Origin: Flavipsychrobacter sp.
GTDB taxonomy: Bacteria > Bacteroidota > Bacteroidia > Chitinophagales > Chitinophagaceae
NCBI GenBank assembly: GCA_041392855.1
Contig: JAWKLD010000001.1
Location: 1,908,001-1,972,000 of the forward strand
Length of the DNA stretch: 64,000 nt
Direction of reading: 5' to 3'
The number at the start of each line of letters is the position of its first letter. The stretch's first letter is position 1. The notes under the pieces were generated by a model. That model was given only the letters and a program-made list of their open reading frames with translations. It was not told where the DNA came from and made no database searches. This document shows positions 8,801 to 17,044 of this stretch, in pieces. A program made the translations under genes and the position numbers.

Positions 8801-9621
8801 GTTCCTTGTGTTTGAACACGCTTACCAGGCTGCCCAAGATCTACATTGATAAAATAATACCCTTTATCATCATATAGATTTTTCTGGTGTTCAAATTTTC
8901 TATTTGCAGTATTTGCCGTCCACTTTGTAGGGCCAACGGCATAAAAAACGATATAGTCATTAGCATCAAAACTACCGTCACCACCATCGTTGACCATTAT
9001 AGCATTTTCTAGTAGCTCTTCAGGATGAGCAACTGCGTTGCTTTCAGGCAGCATATTACCGCCATTACCAAATATGCGGATAGTACTAGGATTGATAGCA
9101 CTAGCGGCTATACCCAAATCTTGTGTTAAAAACTGGTAATCAATCTTATACAAGCCCGTCTCAGCTACGGCTATTTTATACCATGTACCTGTAGCTAATG
9201 GAGATTTTATAGCAGTAGTTTTGGCTGCACTATGAGTTGTTATCTCTTTTAGCGTTTTTTGCTCGTTTACATTAACGGTAAGTGATTTTACACGTTGTAT
9301 TTTCCCTTCTGATAGCGTATAGGCAGGAATGCGTATTAAAGCAAAAGGCTGCTTGAGCTCCTTACCTAATATTATATCAAAATTTAGTGCCGAAGTAGGT
9401 AGTGCATCCTCAGGCATACTACTCACAGAAGTATATTCTATATCCTCTAACGCTACTTGAGGCTTTTCATACACGTTTAGGGGTATTTTCTTGATCACAT
9501 AACCTGCATGTATGTCTTTTTCTGAAAAGCTAGCATTATAGGCTTCTTGGGCTGAAATAGCACTAGAAAATGCTAATAACAGGCCTAATGTTATAGATAT
9601 CTTTGTTTTCCGTCTGTTCAC
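5857..9621 (-). CDS. porU: Type IX secretion system sortase PorU (C25 gingipain-like)
   Basis: A 1254-residue secreted protein with an N-terminal signal peptide ending near SAQ. It has a caspase/gingipain-like C25 peptidase domain in the middle. The probable catalytic pair is His761 (in MNYSGHGN) and Cys795 (in ATCDYGQ), a 34-residue spacing that matches the family. A C-terminal T9SS type A sorting domain starts near NYPNPFSD (about residue 1165). PorU removes cargo sorting domains at the cell surface and attaches cargo to an anionic lipid, working with PorV. It is slightly longer than the Porphyromonas homologue. It sits next to porV and divergent from gldJ. Confidence 0.93.
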   Translation of the reverse strand: MNRRKTKISITLGLLLAFSSAISAQEAYNASFSEKDIHAGYVIKKIPLNVYEKPQVALEDIEYTSVSSMPEDALPTSALNFDIILGKELKQPFALIRIPAYTLSEGKIQRVKSLTVNVNEQKTLKEITTHSAAKTTAIKSPLATGTWYKIAVAETGLYKIDYQFLTQDLGIAASAINPSTIRIFGNGGNMLPESNAVAHPEELLENAIMVNDGGDGSFDANDYIVFYAVGPTKWTANTANRKFEHQKNLYDDKGYYFINVDLGQPGKRVQTQGTAPTANVTVNSFDSYMAHEEDLQNPGRFGKLWWGEEFGISAGKQSTRSFSFDLGTIVDTTFIKLSLGSRSISSSNTFAVSINGAQAGSFNIGAAATHDDDKPVERIIPEIARTGLSGNVTVNLTYTPGINDGIGFLDYIEINARKALAFSGASLLFRDMTVVGAGQVASYQLGGASSNTQVWDVTTPNEPVRMNGALNGGTYVFAQNADQLHEFAAINGTQLPTPSFVSAVANQNLHGSSQVDFVIVAHPDFVSAAERLAQFHRDRSQMRVLVTTTTQVYNEFSSGGQDVSAIRDFVRMFYKRAGTNTADFPKYLLLMGDASYDYRDRIQNNTNFVPTFEASESFFFINTYSNDDFFAFLDDNENIEDYTIANTLDIGVGRIPAKSLQEANVVVDKILHYKTPATLGAWRLSATFIADDEDNAGPHMEDAEILDSIVQKNSNIYNATKVYQDALPVISTPGGSRAPAANKLINDAVFKGTLLMNYSGHGNTQVLSHERILTQDDYNSWKNNDRMPFMVTATCDYGQFDQPSYVSAGERVLLKERGGVIATLTTTHLVYQYANRILNTEFLNAQFEHVNGKWNTFGDAIRKGKNATYANAGTTKDVIINFRKFALLGDPALEPNFPQYFISTDSILDGASGKAVDTIGALGEYTVKGSVTDVNNNVLTNFNGNLSVTIFDKPRTVKTLTAINKTFEVMNNIIYRGKATVKDGHFSFAFIAPKDINYEFGKGKISYYAENGQTDGAGADTNYNVGGFSDNPRIENNPPIVKPYIGDSLFRNGGLTGPNTLLYAILEDETGINVSGNAIGHDLTAVLDGDISNPYILNDYYETEANTYKRGYLSFPVTGIPEGRHRFTVKAWDVNNNSGIGHVDFEVANGNIVRVQRLMNYPNPFSDKTHFVFEHNHPNEAMTVEINIYNTAGVIVKKILQDYTPGTSRSNEITWDATADNGAKLPSGVYVYRMKLSTKQRIEEMAYQKLVIVR

Positions 9622-9645
9622 TATGTAAAATATTGTGTATTAGTT

Positions 9646-9653
9646 CAAAAATA
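9646..9653 (-). promoter_or_regulatory. Promoter -7 element for porU
   Basis: On the minus strand this reads TATTTTTG, a perfect TAnnTTTG, 24 bases before the porU start. The rest of the 246-bp gap to gldJ (9622-9867) is AT-rich. It contains only an imperfect TACAATTTG on the plus strand near 9838-9846 as a candidate gldJ promoter. Confidence 0.55.
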
Positions 9654-9867
9654 GAGGTTTAATGTCATTTTACCGTCAGGTATTCGTCAGGGTTTACAGG
9701 ATAAACGAGCATTTGTCGTAATATATTATAGAAGTGTGCCGATTTATTTTACATAATTTTTAACTTGTTGTCCCTTAAAGCTTGACTTTTTAAATATAAA
9801 GCTCTAACATTGTAACACTTTTAAACAGATTATTCAATACAATTTGTAGCAAATTTTTTCTTTAATT

Positions 9868-11394
9868 ATGAAAAGAACTCTCATCGGTGTTGGCTTGCTA
9901 TGTATCGGAGCAGCATTATTTTCGTCTTGCGGCGGCTCTAATAAATCAGCAGGTGTATCACAAGTAACAGGTTGGGATTACAACGACCCTCGTTTGGGTG
10001 GTTTTGACGTTGCCAATTATCCAGGTCAGCAAACTGGCCCTGGCGTGACCTTTGTAGAAGGCGGCCGTTTTACAATGGGAATGACCGAAGAGGATTTAAC
10101 TCTTGAGCGTAACAACATTGCACGTACTGTTTCTGTATCTTCATTCTACATGGATGAAACAGAGGTAGCAAACGTACACTATCGTGAATATTTATACTGG
10201 CTAGAGCGTGCATATGCATCTGACTATCCTTTGCTTATTGCAAAAGCTAAACCAGATTCATCTTGCTGGCGTTCAGCTCTTTCTTATAATGAGCCGCTAG
10301 TACAATACTACTTCCGTCATGCAGCATACGACTACTATCCAGTAGTAGGTGTAAACTGGCACCAAGCCAACGAATTCTGTAAATGGCGTAGTGACCGTGT
10401 TAATGAGTACATACTTATTAAGAACGGTTTCTTGAAAAAGAACTCAAACCAAGTTAACGAAGACGTATTTGATACAGAGTCTTATGTTAATGGTCAATAT
10501 GACGGTACTCCTGGTAGAGGTCGTAAGCGTGATCTAGATCCACAAGGTTCTGGTAAGCGTAACTTACGTTACTCTGATGGTTACTTACTTCCTAACTATC
10601 GTCTTCCTACAGAAGCTGAGTGGGAGTACGCAGCTACAGGTAACATAGGTAACAACCCTGAGCCTGCTACTAAACGTCGTCGTGGTGAAGAGGTGATCAC
10701 TGATCGTAACGTTTACCCTTGGGGTGATGCTTACACAACTCGTTATGGTATCCGTAACTCTTACCAAGGTCAGTTCCTAGGTAACTTTAAACGTGGACAT
10801 GGTGATGCAATGGGTGTTGCTGGCGCATTAAACGATAACGCTGACATCCCTGCACCTATATATACTTATTCTCCAAACTCTTATGGTCTTTACAACATGG
10901 CCGGTAACGTGAGTGAGTGGGTACTTGATACTTACCGCCCTTACACTCGTGACATGGATGATTTCAGACCATTCCGTGGTAATGTTTACCAAACTTATCA
11001 AAGAATTCAAGAAGATAATGCTCTTGAAGATAAAGATAGCTTAGGTAGCCTAGTTCGTCGTGATATGACTGACGAAGAAATGGTTGCTTACGAAGATTTC
11101 GACGGTACTACTGCTGATCTAAGAGCTTATAAAGATGGTGATAGTGCTTCTATGTATGCTTACAACTACGGTAAGAATACGCTAATCAAAGATGATGCTA
11201 AGATATACAAAGGTGCTTCTTGGGCTGACCGTGCATACTGGATGAACCCAGGTACGCGTCGTTTCATGATGGCTTACAAATCTAGCTCTACTATTGGTTT
11301 CCGTTGCGTAGTTGATCGCTTAGGTAGCCCAGACGGTGACAACAGCACAAGAGCTGGACACAGTTTCGGTAAGAAGAAAAAATCTAAAAAGTAA
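9868..11394 (+). CDS. gldJ: Gliding motility / T9SS lipoprotein GldJ
   Basis: A 508-residue lipoprotein with a lipobox ending at Cys21 (GAALFSSC). The body is a formylglycine-generating-enzyme-like (SUMF1) domain. It includes GGRFTMGMTEED, the pattern MDETEVANVHYREYLYWL, PVVGVNWHQANEFCKWR, LPTEAEWEYAATG, the NMAGNVSEWV signature near residues 344-353, and the final GFRCVV. The C-terminal tail is Lys-rich. In Flavobacterium, GldJ is needed for gliding and stabilises other Gld proteins including GldK. The gene uses CGT for arginine very often, which suggests strong expression. It is divergent from porU and followed by a strong terminator. It is homologous to GldK (59916-61181) but the long insert between residues 190 and 270 fits GldJ. 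Confidence 0.92.
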   Translation: MKRTLIGVGLLCIGAALFSSCGGSNKSAGVSQVTGWDYNDPRLGGFDVANYPGQQTGPGVTFVEGGRFTMGMTEEDLTLERNNIARTVSVSSFYMDETEVANVHYREYLYWLERAYASDYPLLIAKAKPDSSCWRSALSYNEPLVQYYFRHAAYDYYPVVGVNWHQANEFCKWRSDRVNEYILIKNGFLKKNSNQVNEDVFDTESYVNGQYDGTPGRGRKRDLDPQGSGKRNLRYSDGYLLPNYRLPTEAEWEYAATGNIGNNPEPATKRRRGEEVITDRNVYPWGDAYTTRYGIRNSYQGQFLGNFKRGHGDAMGVAGALNDNADIPAPIYTYSPNSYGLYNMAGNVSEWVLDTYRPYTRDMDDFRPFRGNVYQTYQRIQEDNALEDKDSLGSLVRRDMTDEEMVAYEDFDGTTADLRAYKDGDSASMYAYNYGKNTLIKDDAKIYKGASWADRAYWMNPGTRRFMMAYKSSSTIGFRCVVDRLGSPDGDNSTRAGHSFGKKKKSKK

Positions 11395-11413
11395 ACTGAA
11401 TAATCTGTTATAA

Positions 11414-11445
11414 AAGAAAGCCTTCTCATTTGAGAGGGCTTTCTT
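11414..11445 (+). terminator. Intrinsic terminator of gldJ
   Basis: A 14-bp stem, AAGAAAGCCTTCTC / GAGAGGGCTTTCTT, with one G-U pair and a 4-base ATTT loop. A T-rich tract follows. It lies 20 bases after the gldJ stop codon. Confidence 0.85.
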
Positions 11446-11472
11446 ATTTTTATGCCATAAACAATCATACTC

Positions 11473-12759
11473 TTGGATACTGCTGCACTCTACAATATTT
11501 ACTTACAATATCCTTCTGTACAAACAGATACAAGAAAGCTAAAAGAAGGAGATTTATTCTTTGCTTTAACAGGACCCAATTTTAATGGGAACACATTTGC
11601 ACAACAAGCACTGGAAATGGGGGCAGCATATGTGATAATTGATGAAGAAGAATATAAAGTAAACGAGAGGTGTCTACTAGTGCCTAATGTATTAACAAGC
11701 TTACAAGAACTGGCTGCACATCATAGAGCTCAATTCAATATCCCTTTTATTGCTATTACAGGTAGCAATGGAAAAACAACGACGAAGGAACTTATCACAG
11801 CTGTACTGAGTTGCAAATACAAGACTTATGCTACAATAGGCAACCTGAACAACCATATTGGCATCCCTCTTACCATACTTAGTATAAAGAAAGATGCAGA
11901 AATGGCAATAATAGAAATGGGGGCTAACCATCAAAAAGAGATAGCCAGCTACTGCCCTATTGCTCAACCCACATACGGACTCATTAATAATTGTGGTAAG
12001 GCGCATATAGAAGGTTTTGGTAGTGAGGAAGGCGTGCGTAAGGGTAAAGGAGAGCTTTATGACTATATAAGGGCTCATAACGGCACTATATTTAGAAATG
12101 CAGACCTAGACTACCTAAAGGATATGAGTGCAGGCATAGCCAAACAAATAACCTATGGTAGTGCGAATGCTACCTACATAGGCAAACCTTTGGAACAAAA
12201 GACGTTGTTAGATGTAGCAATACTCACTAAAGACAATGAATGTACTATCAAAACATCTCTGGTAGGTGGTTATAACTTTCCTAACGTAATGGCTGCAGTT
12301 GCTGTAGGTCTTCATTTTGACATAGATATTGACACAATAAAAGCCGCAATAGAGCAATACAAGCCTGATAATAGCAGGTCTCAGCTAATGGAGCGGGGCA
12401 CAAATAAACTAATACTTGATGCCTATAATGCTAACCCTACCAGTATGAGAGCTGCAATTATAAATTTTGCGGGCATGCAAGTACCTAACAAACAACTATG
12501 GCTTGGTGCAATGAAAGAAATGGGAGATACCGCAACAAACGAACATGATGCCTTAGTTGCCTTAATACAAGGATATGATTGGGAAGAGGTATTATTGGTA
12601 GGAGATGAATTTAAGACTGTGCCTGACCATTACCTTCATTTTAGTACTTCGAAAGAGGCTGCAGCATATATTGAGCAACATCAACCTAAAGAGGCGAATA
12701 TATTGGTAAAAGGATCTAGAAGTAGTAGAATGGAATTGATAGTAGCTGCTTTAGATTAA
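11473..12759 (+). CDS. murF: UDP-N-acetylmuramoyl-tripeptide--D-alanyl-D-alanine ligase MurF
   Basis: A 428-residue Mur ligase. The N-terminal UDP-substrate domain contains VQTDTRKLKEGDLFFAL, then the ATP loop AITGSNGKTTTKE at about residues 93-105, the central-domain EMGANHQKEI and NNCGKAHIEGFGS motifs, and the C-terminal LILDAYNANPTSM. MurF adds D-Ala-D-Ala to the peptidoglycan precursor in the cytosol. A TTG start at 11473 is used: it gives the family's normal N-terminus, and the only nearby upstream ATG runs into a stop at once. It converges on zapA with just two bases between the stop codons. Confidence 0.93.
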   Translation: MDTAALYNIYLQYPSVQTDTRKLKEGDLFFALTGPNFNGNTFAQQALEMGAAYVIIDEEEYKVNERCLLVPNVLTSLQELAAHHRAQFNIPFIAITGSNGKTTTKELITAVLSCKYKTYATIGNLNNHIGIPLTILSIKKDAEMAIIEMGANHQKEIASYCPIAQPTYGLINNCGKAHIEGFGSEEGVRKGKGELYDYIRAHNGTIFRNADLDYLKDMSAGIAKQITYGSANATYIGKPLEQKTLLDVAILTKDNECTIKTSLVGGYNFPNVMAAVAVGLHFDIDIDTIKAAIEQYKPDNSRSQLMERGTNKLILDAYNANPTSMRAAIINFAGMQVPNKQLWLGAMKEMGDTATNEHDALVALIQGYDWEEVLLVGDEFKTVPDHYLHFSTSKEAAAYIEQHQPKEANILVKGSRSSRMELIVAALD

Positions 12760-12761
12760 TC

Positions 12762-13052
12762 TTATAGAACACTATCAATCCTATTTATCATGCTTTTCAC
12801 TTCTTCTTCTATATACACAGATGGAGTACCCTTGGTATCTTCTGCAGAGTCAGTAGCATACATAAGCAAGCACATGGCTATAAAGTCCTGATCATCTTTA
12901 CCTGCATAACTGCCTCTAAGCTCCGTAATCTTTTCGTCTGCTATTTTTACGGCCTTACGTACCGATTCTTCCTCATCAGGTGTAACCCTGATCCTGTAGC
13001 TTCTTTCTGCTAACCAAACATTTATGGGTATTAGCTCTTCTTCATTTGCCAT
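12762..13052 (-). CDS. zapA: Cell division protein ZapA
   Basis: A 96-residue protein with the ZapA pattern: an N-terminal beta-hairpin (PINVWLAERSYRIRVTPDEE) followed by a long helix starting ESVRKAVKIADEKITEL and an acidic C-terminus. ZapA binds FtsZ and cross-links Z-ring filaments. It is downstream of lspA with a 13-base gap, so the two are probably co-transcribed. The size fits the family. The call rests on overall pattern, as ZapA sequences diverge widely. Confidence 0.85.
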   Translation of the reverse strand: MANEEELIPINVWLAERSYRIRVTPDEEESVRKAVKIADEKITELRGSYAGKDDQDFIAMCLLMYATDSAEDTKGTPSVYIEEEVKSMINRIDSVL

Positions 13053-13065
13053 AGGATACTAGTTT

Positions 13066-13692
13066 TTAAGCCGCAGCTTTGTTGACTTTCTTATTATGTA
13101 TCAGCTTTTTCTGAAAAACTACAAGTGTAAGTACACCTGCAGATATTGCAGCGTCAGCGATATTGAATACAGGGTCAAAAAAAGAAAAATTGTCTCCACC
13201 CACAAATGGAAGCCCGTCAGGCAGCTTTACATTAAACAATGGGAAGTATAACATGTCTACTACCCTTCCATGAAATGCATTAGCATAACCTTCTCCCCAT
13301 GGCACAAATTTAGCTACATGAAAGGTACTTTCTGAAAATATCATTCCGTAGAAGATACTATCAATGAGGTTACCTAATGCTCCGGCTAATATCAATGCAC
13401 CACACACTATTGCTCCCTTACTATACCCCTTCTTTACCACATTTTTCAGCAAAAAGAATCCAAAAACCACTGCTACAAGTCTAAATGATGTAAGTATGAG
13501 CTTACCTATAGACCCTTCGCTAAGGCGCATGCCAAATGCCATTCCTTCATTTTCTATAAAATGGATCTTAAACCATGTGCCTAACACATTTACCTCTTCG
13601 CCATAGTAAAAATGTGTTTTGATATAAACCTTTACTATTTGGTCTACTAGAATAATCAAGAATATGATAAGTAGTGCATTACGGTATTTCAC
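13066..13692 (-). CDS. lspA: Lipoprotein signal peptidase LspA (signal peptidase II)
   Basis: A 208-residue inner-membrane aspartic protease with four hydrophobic segments: about 5-25, 67-85, 95-113 and a C-terminal one at 178-195. The conserved blocks are present: VDQIVK near the start, FIENEGMAFGM, the GALGNLIDSIFYG block, the GRVVDML catalytic Asp block and FNIADAAIS with the second catalytic Asp. It cleaves signal peptides of lipidated prolipoproteins, several of which (GldJ, GldK, the 16 kb and 20.6 kb lipoproteins) are encoded here. A periplasmic insert between the last two segments is longer than in E. coli, as is usual in Bacteroidota. Confidence 0.96.
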   Translation of the reverse strand: MKYRNALLIIFLIILVDQIVKVYIKTHFYYGEEVNVLGTWFKIHFIENEGMAFGMRLSEGSIGKLILTSFRLVAVVFGFFLLKNVVKKGYSKGAIVCGALILAGALGNLIDSIFYGMIFSESTFHVAKFVPWGEGYANAFHGRVVDMLYFPLFNVKLPDGLPFVGGDNFSFFDPVFNIADAAISAGVLTLVVFQKKLIHNKKVNKAAA

Positions 13693-13720
13693 TATCGCTA
13701 TTATTTATGTATATATCCGC

Positions 13721-13728
13721 CAAATATA
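13721..13728 (-). promoter_or_regulatory. Promoter -7 element for lspA-zapA
   Basis: On the minus strand this reads TATATTTG, a perfect TAnnTTTG, 28 bases before the lspA start. No clear -33 TTTG was found at the expected distance. Confidence 0.5.
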
Positions 13729-13779
13729 CGCTGCCTGCCAATTTATTGCATGCTAAAAACGTTAAATAGATGCTACTAC

Positions 13780-15987
13780 TTAAAAATTAGCTCTAACAGT
13801 GAGTACAAAATTGCGGCCTGGCGCGCTTATACCTGAAGCAAAAACACGATAGTTTTGATCTAATATATTTTCAAGTGCCATTTGTACACTCATGTTTTTG
13901 TGTACTTGATAGCCTGTTCTTAAATTTAAGGTACACCAAGCAGGCATTCCGTTTACAGTAGCATATTTCTGATTATCCTCACCCGAAGGGCTATACTCTG
14001 CTATACGTTTCCAACCGTTATACAGAGCGTAAAACTCTCCTCTAAATTTCTTTTGCTCATATATAATACTTGTTTTACCAAATACAGGTGGTATATGATC
14101 TAAAGGAACTTCTGCATTATTTACACCAAAATATCTACCTCTAGTATAATTAATAGTACTATAAAGACTGGTATGTGGTACCAGCTTAATAGTAAGTGCA
14201 GCACTAACTCCGTAAATATAGGCTTTAGCTTTGTTTTGATTGGCTACAATAGCAGTAGTCTGCCCTTCATACACTAGACTATCCTTACCATTAAGCGTAT
14301 AGAAATCTTGCACTATTGCATTTCTTAACCAAGTATAAAACCCAGTAACCTCAAGTTGTAACTGTTCATTACGATACACACCCGTCAAATCGACGTTATA
14401 AGTATACTCTGGCTTTAAGTTTGGATTAGGAACTACTAAGCTTATTCCGCCAGCAGATTCAAATACTTTTCCTAGGTCATCAACATTTGGAGAACGGAAC
14501 CCTGTAGCACCATTAAGTACAAAACGCCACTTTTGAGTGGGCATGTATATTATACCAAGATTGCCACTCCATGCCAAATGCTCTTGAATAGCCGTAGTAA
14601 AAGGGAATGCAAAAAAGCTAGTGTCTTTAAAGTTTGATCTTAGGTTAACGTAATTCAAACGAATTCCGGCATTTGTTACCAATTTATCAGGAATCACTTT
14701 GTATAAATGCTGTGCATATACTGCTCCATAATACATCTTACTACCACCATCAGGGTATCTGGTATCCAAAGGAGTATGAGCACCCGTCATAATATTTTCA
14801 GCATAAGCGGTAGAAGATACATTATTGAATTGTCCATCGGTACCGATAGTTACTTCATTCTTCCTCATTTTTTTCCTAAAATCAAGGTTATACCCTACTA
14901 CGTTTAGCTGCTCTGTTCTATGATTCAGCTTCACGGCATTAAGACTACGATTGTGTCTACTTTCTTTAATTGCCTGATAGTTAACACCGCCCTTAACTTC
15001 ATCAAAGAATCCAGTTAGGCTTTCTCCGTCAAACTGATACCCTAATAGAAGCCTCTCTTGAGGGCCATAGTACCATTGCGCATACCTTAAAGCACCGTTT
15101 CTTTCTTCAGATAGTCTATCATACCTTGGTATATTACTACTGGTAGAGTACTGTATGTTTAGCGCATGGGTAAGATTACTTTTAGGCTTGTAGATCATTT
15201 TCTCCATTAGATCTATCTGCTTATAACCTGTAAATTTCTGAACATTGGGATCACTATTCACAACAACTCTATCTGTCCCGTTTTGAGCTTCTGCATAGGT
15301 TTTGCGCAAACCAAAATCACCATAGAAAGGATTACGGTTGTCTCCTTGTCTTAAATCTCCAAAATCGCTGTAAGTAACTGATGTTAGTGCAGCAAATTTT
15401 CTCGTGCCAATGCTAAAGTCTATATGACCTGTACCTTCTGTATTGGCAGAGCTATATCTTGTCATCACATTACCACTTATAGCCACTCCATCCTTATCAT
15501 TCAATTTCGGATTTCTTGTCTTAAACAACATAACACCACCCAAGGCATCGCTACCGTAAAGTGTAGAAGATGGTCCGTACAGTACTTCTACTCTATCTAA
15601 AAGGTTGTTATCGATGGTAATTACATTTTGTAAATGTCCGCCACGGTATATGGCGTTATTCATACGTACACCATCCACTATAAGCAATACTCTACTGGCT
15701 TCAAATCCTCTTAGATTAGGACTACCGCCACCCATTTGGCTACGCTGTACAAACACATTGCCCGACTGCTCTAACATAGTAGCAGAGGTCTGCGGCATTT
15801 GCCAGGATATTTCCTTGTTAGTTATTAGTGTGATCTTTTGAGCTATATTGTCCTTCTTCTCATTAAACTTGTTGGCAGAAAAGACAAACTCTTTTAGTTG
15901 AAATTGCTCAACTGAATCTTGCTCTTGGGCATACGAAGTATGACCCAGCGCAATGCTGGTAAATAGTAATAGGGCTAACTGTTTCAT
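13780..15987 (-). CDS. TonB-dependent outer-membrane receptor
   Basis: A 735-residue receptor with a signal peptide (MKQLALLLFTSIALGHTSYAQ). The plug domain at about 45-165 contains SPNLRGFEASRVLLIVDGVRMNN and RVEVLYGPSSTLYGSDALGGV. A 22-strand barrel follows and ends in an aromatic residue (VRANF). The plug is closest to haem/haemoglobin and BtuB-type receptors, not the SusC type, and there is no carboxypeptidase-like N-terminal domain. It probably imports an iron compound, haem or cobalamin; the substrate is not certain. The start codon directly abuts the terminator hairpin of the upstream lipoprotein gene, leaving little room for a promoter. Confidence 0.88.
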   Translation of the reverse strand: MKQLALLLFTSIALGHTSYAQEQDSVEQFQLKEFVFSANKFNEKKDNIAQKITLITNKEISWQMPQTSATMLEQSGNVFVQRSQMGGGSPNLRGFEASRVLLIVDGVRMNNAIYRGGHLQNVITIDNNLLDRVEVLYGPSSTLYGSDALGGVMLFKTRNPKLNDKDGVAISGNVMTRYSSANTEGTGHIDFSIGTRKFAALTSVTYSDFGDLRQGDNRNPFYGDFGLRKTYAEAQNGTDRVVVNSDPNVQKFTGYKQIDLMEKMIYKPKSNLTHALNIQYSTSSNIPRYDRLSEERNGALRYAQWYYGPQERLLLGYQFDGESLTGFFDEVKGGVNYQAIKESRHNRSLNAVKLNHRTEQLNVVGYNLDFRKKMRKNEVTIGTDGQFNNVSSTAYAENIMTGAHTPLDTRYPDGGSKMYYGAVYAQHLYKVIPDKLVTNAGIRLNYVNLRSNFKDTSFFAFPFTTAIQEHLAWSGNLGIIYMPTQKWRFVLNGATGFRSPNVDDLGKVFESAGGISLVVPNPNLKPEYTYNVDLTGVYRNEQLQLEVTGFYTWLRNAIVQDFYTLNGKDSLVYEGQTTAIVANQNKAKAYIYGVSAALTIKLVPHTSLYSTINYTRGRYFGVNNAEVPLDHIPPVFGKTSIIYEQKKFRGEFYALYNGWKRIAEYSPSGEDNQKYATVNGMPAWCTLNLRTGYQVHKNMSVQMALENILDQNYRVFASGISAPGRNFVLTVRANF

Positions 15988-15993
15988 AAAAAA

Positions 15994-16018
15994 AACCTCA
16001 CTTTTTATGAGTGAGGTT
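15994..16018 (-). terminator. Terminator of the Omp28-like gene, abutting the TonB receptor start
   Basis: A 9-bp inverted repeat, AACCTCACT / AGTGAGGTT, with a 7-base loop and a T run on the minus strand. The T run continues directly into the ATG of the TonB receptor gene at 15987. Confidence 0.75.
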
Positions 16019-16048
16019 AAAAATAAAAAACTTTTTTTAATTAAATCG

Positions 16049-16939
16049 CTATGGTATCAGCTTTACTTCTTCAGCTTGTACTACTTCTTTATTAGCACCT
16101 TCGTCTGTGTTTACGAATGCTATAACATTACAATGCTCTGGCTTCCACTTCGCATCTATTTTAAATCTAAATGTACGCTGATATACTCTACCTGCTACAC
16201 GTGGCTCTACCTTTACAGGCAGCGTAGCACCGGTAACAGGCGTAACAATATCTCTTAACACATGCTCGTGTTTATAGTCATCGATAATATTCAAACCATC
16301 TAGCTGAGTATCTGTAATCTCATCCTCTGTAACAGCTACCGTAAGATTTTGCTTTACAGTAGTCTCTTTAGTATATGCAATTTTCACTATTGCGACAGCT
16401 TCTCTCGTAGTATTATCGTAAGAAGTGGTGATATAGATATTAACAGGCGCAGCTACTACTGTTCTATTGTTTGCAGCATCGCTCCATTTACCTTTAGTAT
16501 TTAATGCTTCACCATTTATTGGCATTCTATCAAAACCAGCAGAAGGGATACCTTCTTTTAACGATCCGTATATAGCGCTAAGTAGCTCGGTTGCATCTTC
16601 TGTTCTAAAATCTTGCTCAGACTCATGACCAGGTTTATCAACTGGTTTCGACTGAGGGTTGTTGAATATATGGCAACCCATGATCACCAAATTATTATTC
16701 AATGTGCTTTGTATACCCTTCATTGTAGAGTGACCAGGAGGACATGTAGGACAGCTAACACCCGTAAACTCCTCTGCCAAAACTTTCTTTTGCTGTGGCG
16801 CTTCCACTTTTTCTGCAACATATGTAGTATCATCACCACTGGCAGCCCCACCGCCAAAATCTATCTTTGGCCCTACCTCTTTACAAGATGCTAAAGCAAC
16901 TAAAAATGCCCCAGCTATTAGATATACATGCTTTTTCAT
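16049..16939 (-). CDS. Omp28-like lipoprotein with a CxxC motif
   Basis: A 296-residue lipoprotein with lipobox Cys19 (FLVALASC). After a Gly/Ser/Asp linker comes VLAEEFTGVSCPTCPPGH, a thioredoxin-like CxxC block typical of Omp28-related proteins. The rest is beta-rich, with EDEITDTQLDG and HVLRDIVTPVTG. Omp28-family proteins are surface or periplasmic lipoproteins of unclear role. The CxxC suggests redox or metal binding. It is directly upstream of the TonB receptor on the same strand, with a terminator between. The family assignment is fairly confident; the function is inferred only. Confidence 0.75.
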   Translation of the reverse strand: MKKHVYLIAGAFLVALASCKEVGPKIDFGGGAASGDDTTYVAEKVEAPQQKKVLAEEFTGVSCPTCPPGHSTMKGIQSTLNNNLVIMGCHIFNNPQSKPVDKPGHESEQDFRTEDATELLSAIYGSLKEGIPSAGFDRMPINGEALNTKGKWSDAANNRTVVAAPVNIYITTSYDNTTREAVAIVKIAYTKETTVKQNLTVAVTEDEITDTQLDGLNIIDDYKHEHVLRDIVTPVTGATLPVKVEPRVAGRVYQRTFRFKIDAKWKPEHCNVIAFVNTDEGANKEVVQAEEVKLIP

Positions 16940-17013
16940 ACTTACTTAATTATCTTTTAACCTACGAATTTAACCAAACTAAAGGAAATTGTGACACCCT
17001 CATGTCATTTCTT

Positions 17014-17021
17014 TAACTTTA
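17014..17021 (+). promoter_or_regulatory. Probable promoter for rbfA and the permease
   Basis: TAACTTTA is one mismatch from TAnnTTTG. TTG at 16989-16991 lies 22 bases upstream. The rbfA ATG is 24 bases downstream. Confidence 0.4.
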
Positions 17022-17044
17022 CCCTCTACAAGTGAGTATTTCAA

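Noticed and set aside
5857..9621. A secreted gingipain-type protease
   Set aside because: The His/Cys pair and C-terminal sorting domain fit both, but the length, position beside porV and gldJ, and overall pattern fit PorU.
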